NCBI RefSeq assembly: GCF_901521055.1
Contig: NZ_CABEGA010000024.1
Location: 1 to 58,728 of the forward strand
Direction: 5' to 3'
DNA from: Cellulomonas hominis
GTDB lineage: Bacteria > Actinomycetota > Actinomycetes > Actinomycetales > Cellulomonadaceae
Length of the DNA stretch: 58,728 nt
A model generated the notes under the pieces. It was not told the DNA's origin, ran no database searches, and saw only the letters and a program-made list of their open reading frames with translations. A program made the position numbers and the translations under genes. Of the stretch, positions 18,233 through 28,223 are shown one piece after another. Within the stretch, counting starts at the first letter, position 1, and each line of letters begins with the position of its first letter.

Positions 18233-19345
18233 TCAGTTCTGGGCGTTGCGGCGCCAGCGGATGCCGGCCTCGATGAACCCGTCGATGTCGCCGTCGAACA
18301 CCGCGGACGTGTTGCCGACCTCGTGCTCGGTGCGCAGGTCCTTGACCATCTGGTACGGGTGCAGCACGTACGAGCGCATCTGGTCGCCCCACGACGCCTT
18401 GATGTCGCCCGCGAGCTCCTTCTTCTTCGCGTCCTCCTCGGCCTTGCGGACGAGCAGCAGGCGGGACTGCAGGACGCGCAGCGCGGCGGCGCGGTTCTGG
18501 ATCTGCGACTTCTCGTTCTGCATCGACACGACGATGCCGGTCGGGATGTGCGTCATCCGGACCGCGGAGTCGGTGGTGTTGACCGACTGGCCGCCGGGCC
18601 CGGAGGAGCGGAACACGTCGACCTTGATCTCCGACTCGGGGATCTCGACGTTGTCGTCGCTCTGCTCGATGAGCGGGATGACCTCGACCGCGGCGAACGA
18701 CGTCTGCCGGCGGCCCTGGTTGTCGAACGGGGAGATCCGCACCAGGCGGTGCGTGCCCGCCTCGACCGACAGGTGGCCGAACGCGTAGGGCGCCTTCACC
18801 TCGAAGGTCGCGGACTTCAGGCCCGCCTCCTCCGCGTAGGAGGTGTCCAGCACCGACGTCGGGTAGCCGTGCCGCTCGGCCCAGCGCAGGTACATCCGCA
18901 TGAGCATCTCGGCGAAGTCCGCCGCGTCGACGCCGCCGGCGCCCGCGCGGATCGTCACGACGGCCTCGCGCTGGTCGTACTCGCCGGCGAGCAGCGTGCG
19001 CACCTCGAGCTCGCCCAGGTCCTTGCGGATGCCCACGAGCTCGGCCTCGGCCTCCGCGAGGGTGTCGGCGTCCCCGCCGTCCTCCGTCGCCATCTCGACC
19101 AGGGTCTCGAGGTCGTCGATCCGCCCGCCGATCCGGCTGACGCGGTCCAGCTCGGACTGCGACGCGGAGAGCGCGCTGGTGATCTTCTGGGCGGCGTCGG
19201 GGTCGTCCCACAGGTCGGGCGCGGACGCCTGCTCCGAGAGGTCGGCGATCCTCGCGCGCAGGGCCTCGGGGTCGGACACCGCCTGGATCGACTGCAGGGT
19301 GCTGCGCAGGTCGCGGATCTCGGCGGGGAAGTCGGTGGCTGCCAC
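18233..19345 (-). CDS. prfB: Peptide chain release factor 2
   Basis: 370-residue class I release factor for UGA and UAA. The recognition tripeptide SPF is in [12 protein letters not shown] and the catalytic GGQ is in [15 protein letters not shown]. The GTG start gives [13 protein letters not shown], matching actinobacterial RF2. The frame is continuous, so the programmed frameshift known from E. coli prfB is absent. It is transcribed ahead of ftsE with a 197-base gap. Confidence 0.96.
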   Translation of the reverse strand: MAATDFPAEIRDLRSTLQSIQAVSDPEALRARIADLSEQASAPDLWDDPDAAQKITSALSASQSELDRVSRIGGRIDDLETLVEMATEDGGDADTLAEAEAELVGIRKDLGELEVRTLLAGEYDQREAVVTIRAGAGGVDAADFAEMLMRMYLRWAERHGYPTSVLDTSYAEEAGLKSATFEVKAPYAFGHLSVEAGTHRLVRISPFDNQGRRQTSFAAVEVIPLIEQSDDNVEIPESEIKVDVFRSSGPGGQSVNTTDSAVRMTHIPTGIVVSMQNEKSQIQNRAAALRVLQSRLLLVRKAEEDAKKKELAGDIKASWGDQMRSYVLHPYQMVKDLRTEHEVGNTSAVFDGDIDGFIEAGIRWRRNAQN

Positions 19346-19437
19346 GACGGTCCAGGCTACCGGCTGCCGCGGGTGCCCACGAGCAGAGTGCCCCCGGAGC
19401 GCACCGAGCGGGCGCCGGCACCCCCACCCGCAGCCAC

Positions 19438-19443
19438 TACGGT
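19438..19443 (+). promoter_or_regulatory. -10 box of a predicted leaderless transcript (epimerase)
   Basis: TACGGT is followed by exactly six bases and the GTG at 19450. This spacing places the first transcribed base at or next to the start codon and is the reason the GTG at 19450 is preferred over the one at 19444. Confidence 0.5.
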
Positions 19444-19449
19444 GTGAGC

Positions 19450-20382
19450 GTGAACACGCCTGCCGCACCCGCACCCTCCGGACGCCAGCACCACCTCGCG
19501 CACGGTGAGCACCGCGCGACGATCGCCGAGGTGGGTGCCAGCGTGCGCACCTACGCCGTCGGCGGCCGCGACGTCGTCCTGCCGTTCGACGAGAGCGAGC
19601 TCGCGCCCGCCTTCTCCGGCGCCGTCCTCGCGCCGTGGCCCAACCGGTTGCGCGACGGGCAGTACACGTGGGACGGGACCGAGCACCAGGTCGCCGTGAC
19701 GGAGCCCGACCGCATGACCGCCCTGCACGGGCTGGTGGCGCAGGTCCGGTTCGAGAAGGTCGCCTCCGAGGCCGGCGCCGACGGCGACACCTCGGTGACC
19801 CTGCGGCACGAGCTCGTGCCGACGCCCGGGTACCCCTGGTCGCTGCGGGTCGACGTGACGTACGCGCTGTCCGACGCCGGGCTGCGCGTGCACGTCGCCA
19901 CGACGAACCTCGACGCGACCGCGGCCCCCTACGGCATCGGCTTCCACCCGTGGCTCTCCCCCGGCGACGCCGCCGTGGACGAGTGCACCCTGCGCGTCGA
20001 CGCGGGCTCGCAGGTCACGGTCGACGAGCGGCTGCTCCCGACCGGCACCCGCGCGCTGTCCGGCGCCGAGGACCGCCGCACCCCCCAGCCGCTGGCCGGG
20101 GTCGCGCTGGACGACGCGTTCGTGGACGTCACCCGGGACGCCGACGGCCTGTCCTGGATCGTGCTCGGCTCCCCTGACGGCCACGGCGCCGCGATGTGGA
20201 TGGACGGCTCGATGGACACCTGGCAGGTGTGCACGGGCGACGGCATCCCGCTGATCCAGCGGCGCGGCGTCGCGGCGGAGCCGATGAGCTGCATCGCGGA
20301 CGCGTTCCGCACGGGTGAGCGCCTGGTCCGCCTGGAGCCGGGTGCGACGCACGAGGTGACCTGGGGCCTCACCCTCGCCTGA
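19450..20382 (+). CDS. Aldose 1-epimerase family protein
   Basis: 310-residue galactose mutarotase-like protein with a beta-sandwich fold. [15 protein letters not shown] holds the conserved Asn-Arg of the substrate site. MTALHGLV provides the first His, and GIGFHPWL the second; the catalytic Glu is probably in [13 protein letters not shown]. It would interconvert sugar anomers in the cytoplasm; the substrate is unknown. A GTG two codons earlier (19444) is also possible, but the TACGGT box six bases before 19450 favours a leaderless start there. Confidence 0.88.
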   Translation: MNTPAAPAPSGRQHHLAHGEHRATIAEVGASVRTYAVGGRDVVLPFDESELAPAFSGAVLAPWPNRLRDGQYTWDGTEHQVAVTEPDRMTALHGLVAQVRFEKVASEAGADGDTSVTLRHELVPTPGYPWSLRVDVTYALSDAGLRVHVATTNLDATAAPYGIGFHPWLSPGDAAVDECTLRVDAGSQVTVDERLLPTGTRALSGAEDRRTPQPLAGVALDDAFVDVTRDADGLSWIVLGSPDGHGAAMWMDGSMDTWQVCTGDGIPLIQRRGVAAEPMSCIADAFRTGERLVRLEPGATHEVTWGLTLA

Positions 20383-20403
20383 GCCCCGGCACCCCCCGGA
20401 CGC

Positions 20404-20442
20404 GAGAACGGCCCCCGCCTCGTCGAGGCGGGGGCCGTTCTC
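20404..20442. terminator. Bidirectional terminator hairpin
   Basis: Arms 20404-20422 and 20424-20442 are perfect 19-base complements (gagaacggcccccgcctcg and its complement), closing on a small loop. It lies between the convergent epimerase and VanY-type genes. Confidence 0.8.
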
Positions 20443-20474
20443 TACGTGTCGGGGGTGCGTGTCAGGGGCTGATG

Positions 20475-21338
20475 TCAGCCGTAGTACTCGCCGTCGGCCA
20501 TGACGCCCTTGGTGTACTCCCAGTGCCAGCGCTCGTACGGGCCGCTGCCGCCGGGCTGCGCCCAGGCCGGGTTCTCCCAGCCGAAGACCGGGGCGTTCTC
20601 GTTCAGCCACTCCCACTGCGCGCCGGTGGTCTGCGAGCTGCACAGGTCGACCGCCAGGCCCCAGCCGTGGTTGCTGCGCCCGGCGGGAGCGGCGAGGCCG
20701 CCCTTCTGCGCCTTGACCGCGCGCTGCTCCGCGAGCGTGCGGTAGCCGCTGGACAGGCAGAGGTCGGTGCCGAACCGCGTGACCCACATCGCGTTGAGCT
20801 CCGCCAGCGCCTCGGCGGCGTCGGCGCGCAGCTCGGTCCCGCCGTCCCACAGGTAGCAGAGGTCGGACTGCGGGAGCTGGCCGTTCGCGGAGCCGGTGCC
20901 GGCCTCGCCGTCGCAGCCCGGCAGGATCTCGCGCTCCTCGCTGCGGCTGACGCCGAGCTGGGCGCGGACGGCCGTGGCGTCGCTGGACAGCAGCGAGGCG
21001 GGCGGGAGGACCGACGACGCGGACGACGTCAGCGCCTCGACGGTGTCGGGCAGCGTGGCGTCCGCCTGCGCGTCGCTGACCCGGTCGTCGCTGCGCGCCG
21101 GGCCCTGCGAGAGCGGGATGGCGACGGTGACGGCCGCGAGCGTCACGAGCACGCCGGCGCGGGTGCCCCAGCGCGCCAGCGGGTTGCCGTGCCGGCGGGC
21201 GGCGGGGTCCGCCGGGAGGACGGGGGTGTCGGTGGCCGTCGCGACGGCGCGGACGCCGGAGGACGCGCGGGACGCCTCGCGGAGCTGGCGCCGGGTAGGG
21301 GTCGCCGTGGCAGCGGGCTGCACGCGGTGCGACGCCAC
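20475..21338 (-). CDS. D-alanyl-D-alanine carboxypeptidase family protein (VanY/M15B)
   Basis: 287 residues. A basic cytoplasmic N-terminus of about 60 residues precedes a membrane segment (AGVLVTLAAVTVAIPLS), which acts as anchor or signal. A Ser/Asp-rich linker follows, then a C-terminal peptidase domain. Zinc-site motifs SGYRTLAEQRAV, SNHGWGLAVDL and ERWHWEY are intact, so it should trim D-Ala-D-Ala ends of peptidoglycan stem peptides outside the cell. The chosen GTG has ggagg 4 bases upstream; longer in-frame starts lack a site. A promoter at 21437-21466 would give a leader of about 90 bases. Confidence 0.88.
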   Translation of the reverse strand: MASHRVQPAATATPTRRQLREASRASSGVRAVATATDTPVLPADPAARRHGNPLARWGTRAGVLVTLAAVTVAIPLSQGPARSDDRVSDAQADATLPDTVEALTSSASSVLPPASLLSSDATAVRAQLGVSRSEEREILPGCDGEAGTGSANGQLPQSDLCYLWDGGTELRADAAEALAELNAMWVTRFGTDLCLSSGYRTLAEQRAVKAQKGGLAAPAGRSNHGWGLAVDLCSSQTTGAQWEWLNENAPVFGWENPAWAQPGGSGPYERWHWEYTKGVMADGEYYG

Positions 21339-21436
21339 GGAACCTCCGGGTGCTGGCTTGCTGACGAGGGCTGCCGCCCCGGTCGGCGGGCGCGCGACTG
21401 CGCTGCTGCCGGCGTTCCGGGGAGGACGATCACGAA

Positions 21437-21466
21437 ACCATAACGGCACGACAGCGGCCCGGCCAA
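21437..21466 (-). promoter_or_regulatory. Promoter of the VanY-type peptidase gene
   Basis: On the minus strand, TTGGCC (21461-21466), an 18-base spacer and TATGGT (21437-21442). It predicts a leader of roughly 90 bases whose CCCCGG and CCGGGG segments can pair. Confidence 0.5.
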
Positions 21467-21568
21467 GCCCCTCCGGGCCCGGTGGCTGACGCATCATCGG
21501 CGTGTCGGCGCAGTTCACCCTGCTGGGCCACCCGGACGTGTGACGAAAGTCCCACCCCGCTGGGCCGA

Positions 21569-21592
21569 CCGGGTGGCGCGCACGCCACCCGG
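21569..21592. terminator. Hairpin downstream of the CNNM/CBS pair
   Basis: Perfect 10-base arms ccgggtggcg and cgccacccgg around a cgca loop, 8 bases past the stop of the minus-strand CNNM gene. No T-run follows. Confidence 0.55.
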
Positions 21593-21600
21593 CCGCGCGC

Positions 21601-22647
21601 TCAGCGGCGGAACGCCCCGCGCTGCATGGCGTCCCGGACCTCGCCCACGAGCTCCTCGAGGATGTCCTCCAGGAACACGACCCCGACCGCCCGGCCGTCG
21701 TCCTCGACGCGGGCCAGGTGCACGCCGGAGCGCTGCATGGCCGCGAGCGCCTCCTCCACCTCGTCGCCGGGGGCCACGACGGCGAGCGCCCGCACCCGCC
21801 ACGTCGGGACGGGCAGCCGCCGCGACTCGTCGTCGGCGTACAGGACGTCCTTCACGTGCAGGTAGCCGGTGGGCGTGCCCTGGCGGTCGACGACCGGGAA
21901 CCGGCTGTAGCCGGTGCGCGCGACGAGCCGCTCGACCTCGTCCGGCGTGACGTCCACGCCGACCGGGACCAGGTCCGCCACGGGGACCATCACGTCGGCA
22001 GCGGTCCGGTCGGAGAACTCCAGCGCGCCGGACAGCAGGCCCTGCTCGTCGTCCAGCAGCCCCTCGGCCTGGGACTGCTCGACGATCGACTGCACCTCCT
22101 GGGCGGTGAAGGCGGAGGCCACCTCGTCCCGCGGGTCCACCCGGAACAGCCGCAGCACGTGGTTCGCCACCCAGTTCAGGGCGAAGATGATCGGCCGGAC
22201 CACCCGCGCGAGCCACACGAGCGGCGGCCCGAACACGAGCACCGCCCGGTCCGGCCCGGACACGGCGAGGTTCTTCGGCACCATCTCGCCCAGCACCACG
22301 TGCAGGTACACCACGACGAGCAGGGCCACCACGAAGGCGATCGGGTGCGTGAGGCTCTCGCTGACGCCGAGGGCGTGCAGCGGCGACTCGATCAGGTGGG
22401 CGATCGCCGGCTCGGCGACCAGGCCCAGGCTCGTCGAGCAGACCGTCACGCCGAGCTGGGCGCACGCGAGCATGAGGGAGACGTGCTCCATCGCCCACAG
22501 CACCGTCGCGGCGCGCCGGTCGCCGGACTGCGCGAGCGGCTCGATCGCCGACCGTCGGGCGGAGATGATCGCGAACTCGGCCGCGACGAAGAAGGCGTTG
22601 CCGGCCAGCAGGGCGACGGCGAGCACGAGGGCCACCTCGGGGCTCAT
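21601..22647 (-). CDS. CNNM/CBS-domain hemolysin-family membrane protein (short form)
   Basis: 348 residues. An N-terminal CNNM (DUF21) domain has three to four membrane segments, beginning EVALVLAVALLAGNAFFVAAEF, with ACAQLGVTVCSTSLG and VVLGEMVPKNLA. A CBS pair follows (about 205-330: VMVPVADLVPV, YSRFPVVDRQG, VVFLEDILEELVGE). The C-terminal CorC/HlyC domain is absent; the chain stops right after the second CBS. Family members are implicated in Mg2+/Co2+ efflux or homeostasis. The ATG overlaps the stop of the longer paralogue by four bases, so the two probably act together. Confidence 0.9.
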   Translation of the reverse strand: MSPEVALVLAVALLAGNAFFVAAEFAIISARRSAIEPLAQSGDRRAATVLWAMEHVSLMLACAQLGVTVCSTSLGLVAEPAIAHLIESPLHALGVSESLTHPIAFVVALLVVVYLHVVLGEMVPKNLAVSGPDRAVLVFGPPLVWLARVVRPIIFALNWVANHVLRLFRVDPRDEVASAFTAQEVQSIVEQSQAEGLLDDEQGLLSGALEFSDRTAADVMVPVADLVPVGVDVTPDEVERLVARTGYSRFPVVDRQGTPTGYLHVKDVLYADDESRRLPVPTWRVRALAVVAPGDEVEEALAAMQRSGVHLARVEDDGRAVGVVFLEDILEELVGEVRDAMQRGAFRR

Positions 22648-23984
22648 GCGCGCTCACCCCCCGCCCGGGTGTCCGAGTCGGCGGCGGCGCCCTCGGGCTG
22701 CACGACCACGCGCTCGACGCGGCGGCGGGTCATCGACTCGACGCGCAGCCGCACGTCGCCGGCCCGGACCTCGTCCCCCGGCTGCGGCACCCGGCCGAGC
22801 GCGGCCATCACGAGGCCGCCCAGCGTCTCGTAGGGACCGTCCTCCGGCACGATCAGCCCGGTCACCTCGGTGAGCTCGTCCGGGCGCAGCAGGCCCGACA
22901 CCACCCAGGCGCCGTCGCCCCGGCGGGAGGCGGCCGTCCGCCGGCGGTCGTGCTCGTCCGCGACGTCGCCGACCAGCTCCTCGACGACGTCCTCCAGCGT
23001 GACGACGCCCGAGGTGCCGCCGTACTCGTCCACGACGACGGCCATCTGCAGGCCGTGGTCCCGCAGCTCCACCAGCAGCGGGCCCAGGTGCACGGTCTCC
23101 GGCACGCGCGGCGCCTCCACCATGAGCGCGGCGGCGGGCACCTCGCCCCGGCGCTCGTGCGGCACGGCGATGGCGCGGCGCAGGTGCACCAGGCCGACGA
23201 TGTCGTCGGAGTCGTCGCCGATCACCGGGAACCGCGAGTGCCCCGTCTCCCGGGACAGGCGCACCACCTCGTCGGCGGTGTCCTCCCGGCGCAGCACGAC
23301 GACGCGCTGCCGGTCGGTCATCACGTCGACGGCGGTGAGGTCGGTGAACTCGATCGAGTTCGTCAGCAGCGTCGCGGTGGTCTCGTCGAGGGTCCCGACC
23401 TGCGCGGAGCGCTTGACCAGCGCGGCGAGCTCCTGCGGCGACCGGCCGCCGGACAGCTCCTCGCGCGGCTCGACGCCCACCCGGCGCAGCAGCGCGTTGG
23501 CGCTGGAGTTGAACAGGGTGATCAGCGGGCGCAGCGCGGTCGTGAACCCGGCCTGCAGCGGCGCGACCCACCGGGCGGTGCCGAGCGGCCGGCTGATCGC
23601 GAAGTTCTTGGGCACCAGCTCCCCGAACAGCATGGAGAACCCGTTCACCAGCACGAGCGTGAGCACGACGGCCACGACCCCGCCGGCCGCGGCGCCGAGG
23701 AACGAGTCCCGCAGCGGCTCCGCGAGCAGGCGGTTCACGGCGGGCTGCGTCGTGTAGCCGAGCAGCACGGTGGTGACCGTGATGCCGACCTGGGCGCCGG
23801 ACAGCTCGGTGGACAGCCGGCGCAGGGCCTTCAGGACGCTCTGGCCGCGCCGGTCGTCGGGGCGTGTCTGGCCCTCGACGACGCCCGGGTCGAGCGTCAC
23901 CAGGGAGAACTCGCTCGCCACGAACACGGCGGTGCCGGCGGTGAGCGCCACGCCCAGCAGGACGAGCAGCCACTCCGTCAGCAC
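22644..23984 (-). CDS. CNNM/CBS/CorC-domain hemolysin-family membrane protein (full form)
   Basis: 446 residues starting at GTG. Domain order: CNNM membrane domain (about 1-190; [28 protein letters not shown]), CBS pair (about 205-335; [28 protein letters not shown]), and CorC/HlyC domain (about 350-430; [20 protein letters not shown]). This is the complete architecture of the putative Mg2+ transporters CorC and MpfA. The pairing with the short form suggests a heteromer. The upstream leader is GC-rich and can fold (see findings). Confidence 0.92.
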   Translation of the reverse strand: MLTEWLLVLLGVALTAGTAVFVASEFSLVTLDPGVVEGQTRPDDRRGQSVLKALRRLSTELSGAQVGITVTTVLLGYTTQPAVNRLLAEPLRDSFLGAAAGGVVAVVLTLVLVNGFSMLFGELVPKNFAISRPLGTARWVAPLQAGFTTALRPLITLFNSSANALLRRVGVEPREELSGGRSPQELAALVKRSAQVGTLDETTATLLTNSIEFTDLTAVDVMTDRQRVVVLRREDTADEVVRLSRETGHSRFPVIGDDSDDIVGLVHLRRAIAVPHERRGEVPAAALMVEAPRVPETVHLGPLLVELRDHGLQMAVVVDEYGGTSGVVTLEDVVEELVGDVADEHDRRRTAASRRGDGAWVVSGLLRPDELTEVTGLIVPEDGPYETLGGLVMAALGRVPQPGDEVRAGDVRLRVESMTRRRVERVVVQPEGAAADSDTRAGGERA

Positions 23985-24140
23985 GGGTCACCGCCGGGTC
24001 GACGGCCGCGCGCGGGGAGGATCAGGAGGCAGTGGGGGCCGGCATGGTCGCCCCCGGGCTCGTCGGCCCGGGGAGGACGCCGGCAGCGACTTGAGCTGCT
24101 CATGGTGGCGCAATCATACGAAACCTCCACACGTCCGTCC

Positions 24141-24146
24141 TACGCT
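24141..24146 (+). promoter_or_regulatory. -10 box of a predicted leaderless transcript (response regulator)
   Basis: TACGCT followed by six bases and the ATG at 24153. No convincing -35 is seen. Confidence 0.45.
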
Positions 24147-24152
24147 GGCGGG

Positions 24153-24935
24153 ATGACGTTCGCATCCCGCCCCGGCGCCGCCGCCGGCAGCCCCGCGGCC
24201 ACGCCGGGCGCCACGTCCACCACCGTCCTCGTCGTCGAGGACGAGCCCGCCATCGCGACCGCCGTCGCGCGCCGGCTCGCCGCCGAGGGCTACCAGGTCG
24301 AGACGGTGGGTGACGGCCTCCAGGCGGTCGACGCCGCCGCGCGCCTGACCCCCGACGTCGTGGTGCTCGACGTGATGCTCCCCGGCATCGACGGGCTGGA
24401 GGTGTGCCGCCGGATCCAGGCGGAGCGCCCCGTGCCCGTGCTGATGCTCACGGCGCGCGACGACGAGACCGACATGCTCATCGGGCTCGGCGTGGGCGCG
24501 GACGACTACATGACCAAGCCGTTCTCCATGCGCGAGCTCGTGGCGCGGGTGAAGGCGCTCCTGCGCCGCCAGCAGCGCGCCGCGCTCGCCGCCGAGCTGG
24601 CCGCCGGGTCCGCCGAGACCGAGCCGCCGGTGGCCGTGGGCGACGTCGTGATCGACCGCGCCCAGCGCCGGGTGCACCGCGGCGGGCAGGAGGTGCACCT
24701 GACGCCGACCGAGTTCGACCTGCTGCTCGCGCTCGCCGCCAGCCCCCGGACCGTGCTCACCCGCGAGCGCCTCCTGGCCGAGGTCTGGGACTGGGTGGAC
24801 GCCTCCGGGACCCGCACGGTCGACTCGCATGTGAAGGCCTTGCGCAGGAAGCTCGGGTCCGACCTGATCAGGACCGTGCACGGCGTCGGGTACGCCCTGG
24901 AGCCCGCCGGCGGGGCGGGCAACGGGTCGGCGTGA
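24153..24935 (+). CDS. OmpR-family response regulator
   Basis: 260 residues. After a 24-residue Ala/Pro/Thr-rich extension comes a receiver domain with acidic pocket VVEDEPA, phospho-acceptor Asp in VVVLDVMLPGIDG and Lys in MTKPFSM. The C-terminal winged helix (about 160-252) shows LTPTEFDLLLAL and RTVDSHVKALRRKLG. It should bind DNA as a dimer when phosphorylated by the kinase encoded next, whose GTG overlaps its stop by four bases. The target is unknown; the ABC exporter just downstream is the obvious candidate. Confidence 0.93.
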   Translation: MTFASRPGAAAGSPAATPGATSTTVLVVEDEPAIATAVARRLAAEGYQVETVGDGLQAVDAAARLTPDVVVLDVMLPGIDGLEVCRRIQAERPVPVLMLTARDDETDMLIGLGVGADDYMTKPFSMRELVARVKALLRRQQRAALAAELAAGSAETEPPVAVGDVVIDRAQRRVHRGGQEVHLTPTEFDLLLALAASPRTVLTRERLLAEVWDWVDASGTRTVDSHVKALRRKLGSDLIRTVHGVGYALEPAGGAGNGSA

Positions 24936-26020
24936 CCGTCCCCCGGCACCAGCGGTCGCCGCGGATGGCGCGGCTGCCCGACGTCCGCCCGCTCGACCGG
25001 CTCCGCTCCATCAAGATCAAGCTCGGCGTCCTGGTGGCGGCGGCGGTGTTCGTCGCGGCGTCGCTCACCTGGATCGGCCTGAACAACGCGCTCGGTCCGA
25101 CCCGGACCTTCCCGATCGTCATCATCATCGCCCTCGTCATGACGCAGGTGCTCGCGCGCGGGATGACCTCGCCCCTGCGGGAGATGACCGCCGCGGCCCG
25201 GGCGATGGCCGCCGGCGACTACAGCCGCCGGGTGCAGGCGACCAGCCGCGACGAGGTCGGGCAGCTCGCCACCGCCTTCAACCGGATGGCGGACGACCTG
25301 GAGCAGGCGGACACCGTCCGGCGCGAGATGGTCGCGAACGTCTCGCACGAGCTGCGGACGCCCGTCACCGCGCTGCAGGCCCAGCTCGAGAACATCGTCG
25401 ACGGCGTGAGCGACCCGGACCCCGAGGCGATGAAGGCCGCGCTCGCGCAGACCCAGCGCCTGAGCCGGCTCGTCGCGACGCTGCTGGACCTGTCCCGGCT
25501 GGAGGCCGGCGCCGTCGACCTGCAGGTCACCGACGTCCCGGTGCAGCAGTTCCTGGAGGAGGCCGCGCAGGAGGGCCGCCTGGTCGGCGCGTCGAAGGAC
25601 CTGACCTTCCCCGTCGTCGTCGACCCGCCGAACCTCACCGTGCCGGCCGACCGCGAGCGCCTGCACCAGGTGATCGCGAACCTCGTGCAGAACGCCGTGC
25701 GGCACTCCCCCCGCGGCGCGCCCGTCCGCCTGGAGGCGCACCGCGCCGGCGGCTGGGTCCGGTTCGACGTGGTGGACGAGGGCCCCGGCATCGCCGCCGA
25801 CCAGCGGCAGCGCGTCTTCGAGCGGTTCGCCCGCGGCAACACCCCGGCGATCACCGGCCAGATCTCCACCGGCGGCACGGGCCTCGGGCTGTCGATCGTC
25901 CGGTGGGCCGTCACGCTGCACGGCGGCACGGTCGAGGTCGCGGACACCGACAGCGGCTGCACGATGCGCGTGATGCTGCCGTCCCGGCGGCAGACCCGGC
26001 CCGCCACCGGGGCCTTCTGA
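24932..26020 (+). CDS. Sensor histidine kinase with minimal extracytoplasmic loop
   Basis: 362 residues starting at GTG (an ATG at 24965 is the alternative). Two membrane segments (about 31-50 and 61-75) are joined by only about 10 residues. HAMP (about 76-130; REMTAAARAMAAGDYSRRV) is followed by HisKA with phospho-His in NVSHELRTPVTALQ. HATPase follows, with N-box NLVQNAVRHS, DEGPGIA and GGTGLGLSIV. The near-absent loop resembles intramembrane-sensing kinases that respond to envelope stress or to a partner transporter. It pairs with the preceding regulator. Confidence 0.93.
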   Translation: MTVPRHQRSPRMARLPDVRPLDRLRSIKIKLGVLVAAAVFVAASLTWIGLNNALGPTRTFPIVIIIALVMTQVLARGMTSPLREMTAAARAMAAGDYSRRVQATSRDEVGQLATAFNRMADDLEQADTVRREMVANVSHELRTPVTALQAQLENIVDGVSDPDPEAMKAALAQTQRLSRLVATLLDLSRLEAGAVDLQVTDVPVQQFLEEAAQEGRLVGASKDLTFPVVVDPPNLTVPADRERLHQVIANLVQNAVRHSPRGAPVRLEAHRAGGWVRFDVVDEGPGIAADQRQRVFERFARGNTPAITGQISTGGTGLGLSIVRWAVTLHGGTVEVADTDSGCTMRVMLPSRRQTRPATGAF

Positions 26021-26135
26021 CCCGTCGCTCCCGCCGTCCGACCGGCGCCTGCCCGGTGGCCTCCGCCTGGCGGCGGACCGGCCGCCGGGCAGCGGTTCCG
26101 TCTCGCGGCGGATCCGCCGACGGGCCGCGGGCTCC

Positions 26136-26141
26136 TAGGGT
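26136..26141 (+). promoter_or_regulatory. -10 box of a predicted leaderless transcript (ABC exporter)
   Basis: TAGGGT followed by six bases and the ATG at 26148, giving the exporter its own promoter apart from the two-component genes 127 bases upstream. Confidence 0.5.
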
Positions 26142-26147
26142 CGAGGC

Positions 26148-27121
<974 letters not shown>

Positions 27122-27125
<4 letters not shown>

Positions 27126-27931
27126 AGGACACCCTCGTCTCCGAGTACCGGAAGATCATCACCACCCGCACCTGGTGGGTCCTGCTGATCGTGATGGTCG
27201 TCTACATGGCGTTCATCGGCGGCATGCTCGCGTTCGCGTTCACCTTCGACGGCGCGGACGTCAGCGGCGCGGGCGGCGAACCGGTCGCGATGGACCCCGA
27301 GGCCGTCGCCACGGCGGTCTACACGCTGCCCGCGTCGTTCGGGTACGCGCTGCCGCTGCTGGTGGGCGTGCTGTCGGTGACCGCCGAGTTCCGGCACCGC
27401 ACCCTGACCCCCACGCTGCTCGCGCAGCCCGACCGGAACCGGTTCGTGGCCGGCAAGCTCCTCGCGGGGCTCCCGATGGGCCTGCTCTACGGCGTGCTCG
27501 GCACGCTCGCGACCGTCGGTGCCGGCGTCGCGGCGTTCGCGTTCACCGACGCGCCGACCCTGCTGGACGACGGAGGCGTGTGGGCGATCATCGCCCGCAC
27601 CGCGCTGGCCCTCACCGTGTGGTGCATGGTCGGCGTCGGGCTCGGGTTCGCGATGCCGAACCAGGTCGTGGCGATCGTCGTGGTGCTGGCGTTCACCCAG
27701 TTCGTCGAGCCGATCCTGCGGCTGGTGCTCACGCTCAACGACGCGACCGCGGGCATCGGGCGGTTCCTGCCGGGTGCCGCGGGCGAGGCGATCAGCGGCG
27801 GGTCGTTCTACTCGGCGACGGGCTCGGGCGACATCCTCGGCCCGGTGGCGGGCGCCCTGGTGCTCGTCGGATACGCGCTCGTGCTGGCGCTGCTCGGCCG
27901 GCTGACCACGCTGCGCCGCGACATCACCTGA
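27122..27931 (+). CDS. ABC-2-type exporter permease
   Basis: 269-residue integral membrane protein with about six predicted segments, including WVLLIVMVVYMAFIGGMLAF, YALPLLVGVLSVTAEF, and GALVLVGYALVLALLG at the C-terminus. TAEFRHRTLTPTLL is the conserved cytoplasmic block after the second segment in this permease family. It forms the channel for the preceding ATPase and is followed by a hairpin terminator. Confidence 0.9.
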
Positions 27932-27945
27932 TCGCGGGCGGCAGC

Positions 27946-27994
27946 CGCACGCCCCCGTCCCCCGTGCCGTCGTGCCGGGTGGCGGGGGCGTGCG
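27946..27994 (+). terminator. Terminator of the ABC exporter genes
   Basis: Perfect 11-base arms cgcacgccccc (27946-27956) and gggggcgtgcg (27984-27994) around a 27-base loop, 15 bases past the permease stop. Confidence 0.55.
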
Positions 27995-28223
27995 CGTCTC
28001 TCCCGACCCCGCCATGACCGAGTTGACCTGCGCCAGAACCCCCGCGGACGCATCCATGGGGCGGCGGACACCCCCAGCCGACCCGCCGTGTGACGAGCGT
28101 GTGAACCCTCCGCGCGCCGCGCCTCCCGAGAGGAGATGACGCGGGGTCAGGACGTAGGGTTGTCCACGAACAGATCCGGCGAAGACGCGGTCCGTGACCG
28201 CGGAGGAAGTGGGCGATCCTCGC

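Noticed and set aside
18233..19345. Programmed +1 frameshift in prfB
   Set aside because: The frame is continuous from the GTG to the stop, as usual in actinobacteria.
21339..21436. c-di-AMP (ydaO) riboswitch before the VanY-type gene
   Set aside because: The leader is short and the conserved core could not be matched by eye. Kept only as a low-interest structured leader.
24965..26020. Alternative ATG start of the sensor kinase
   Set aside because: No ribosome-binding site precedes it; the upstream GTG overlaps the regulator stop by four bases, the standard coupling seen repeatedly in this window.
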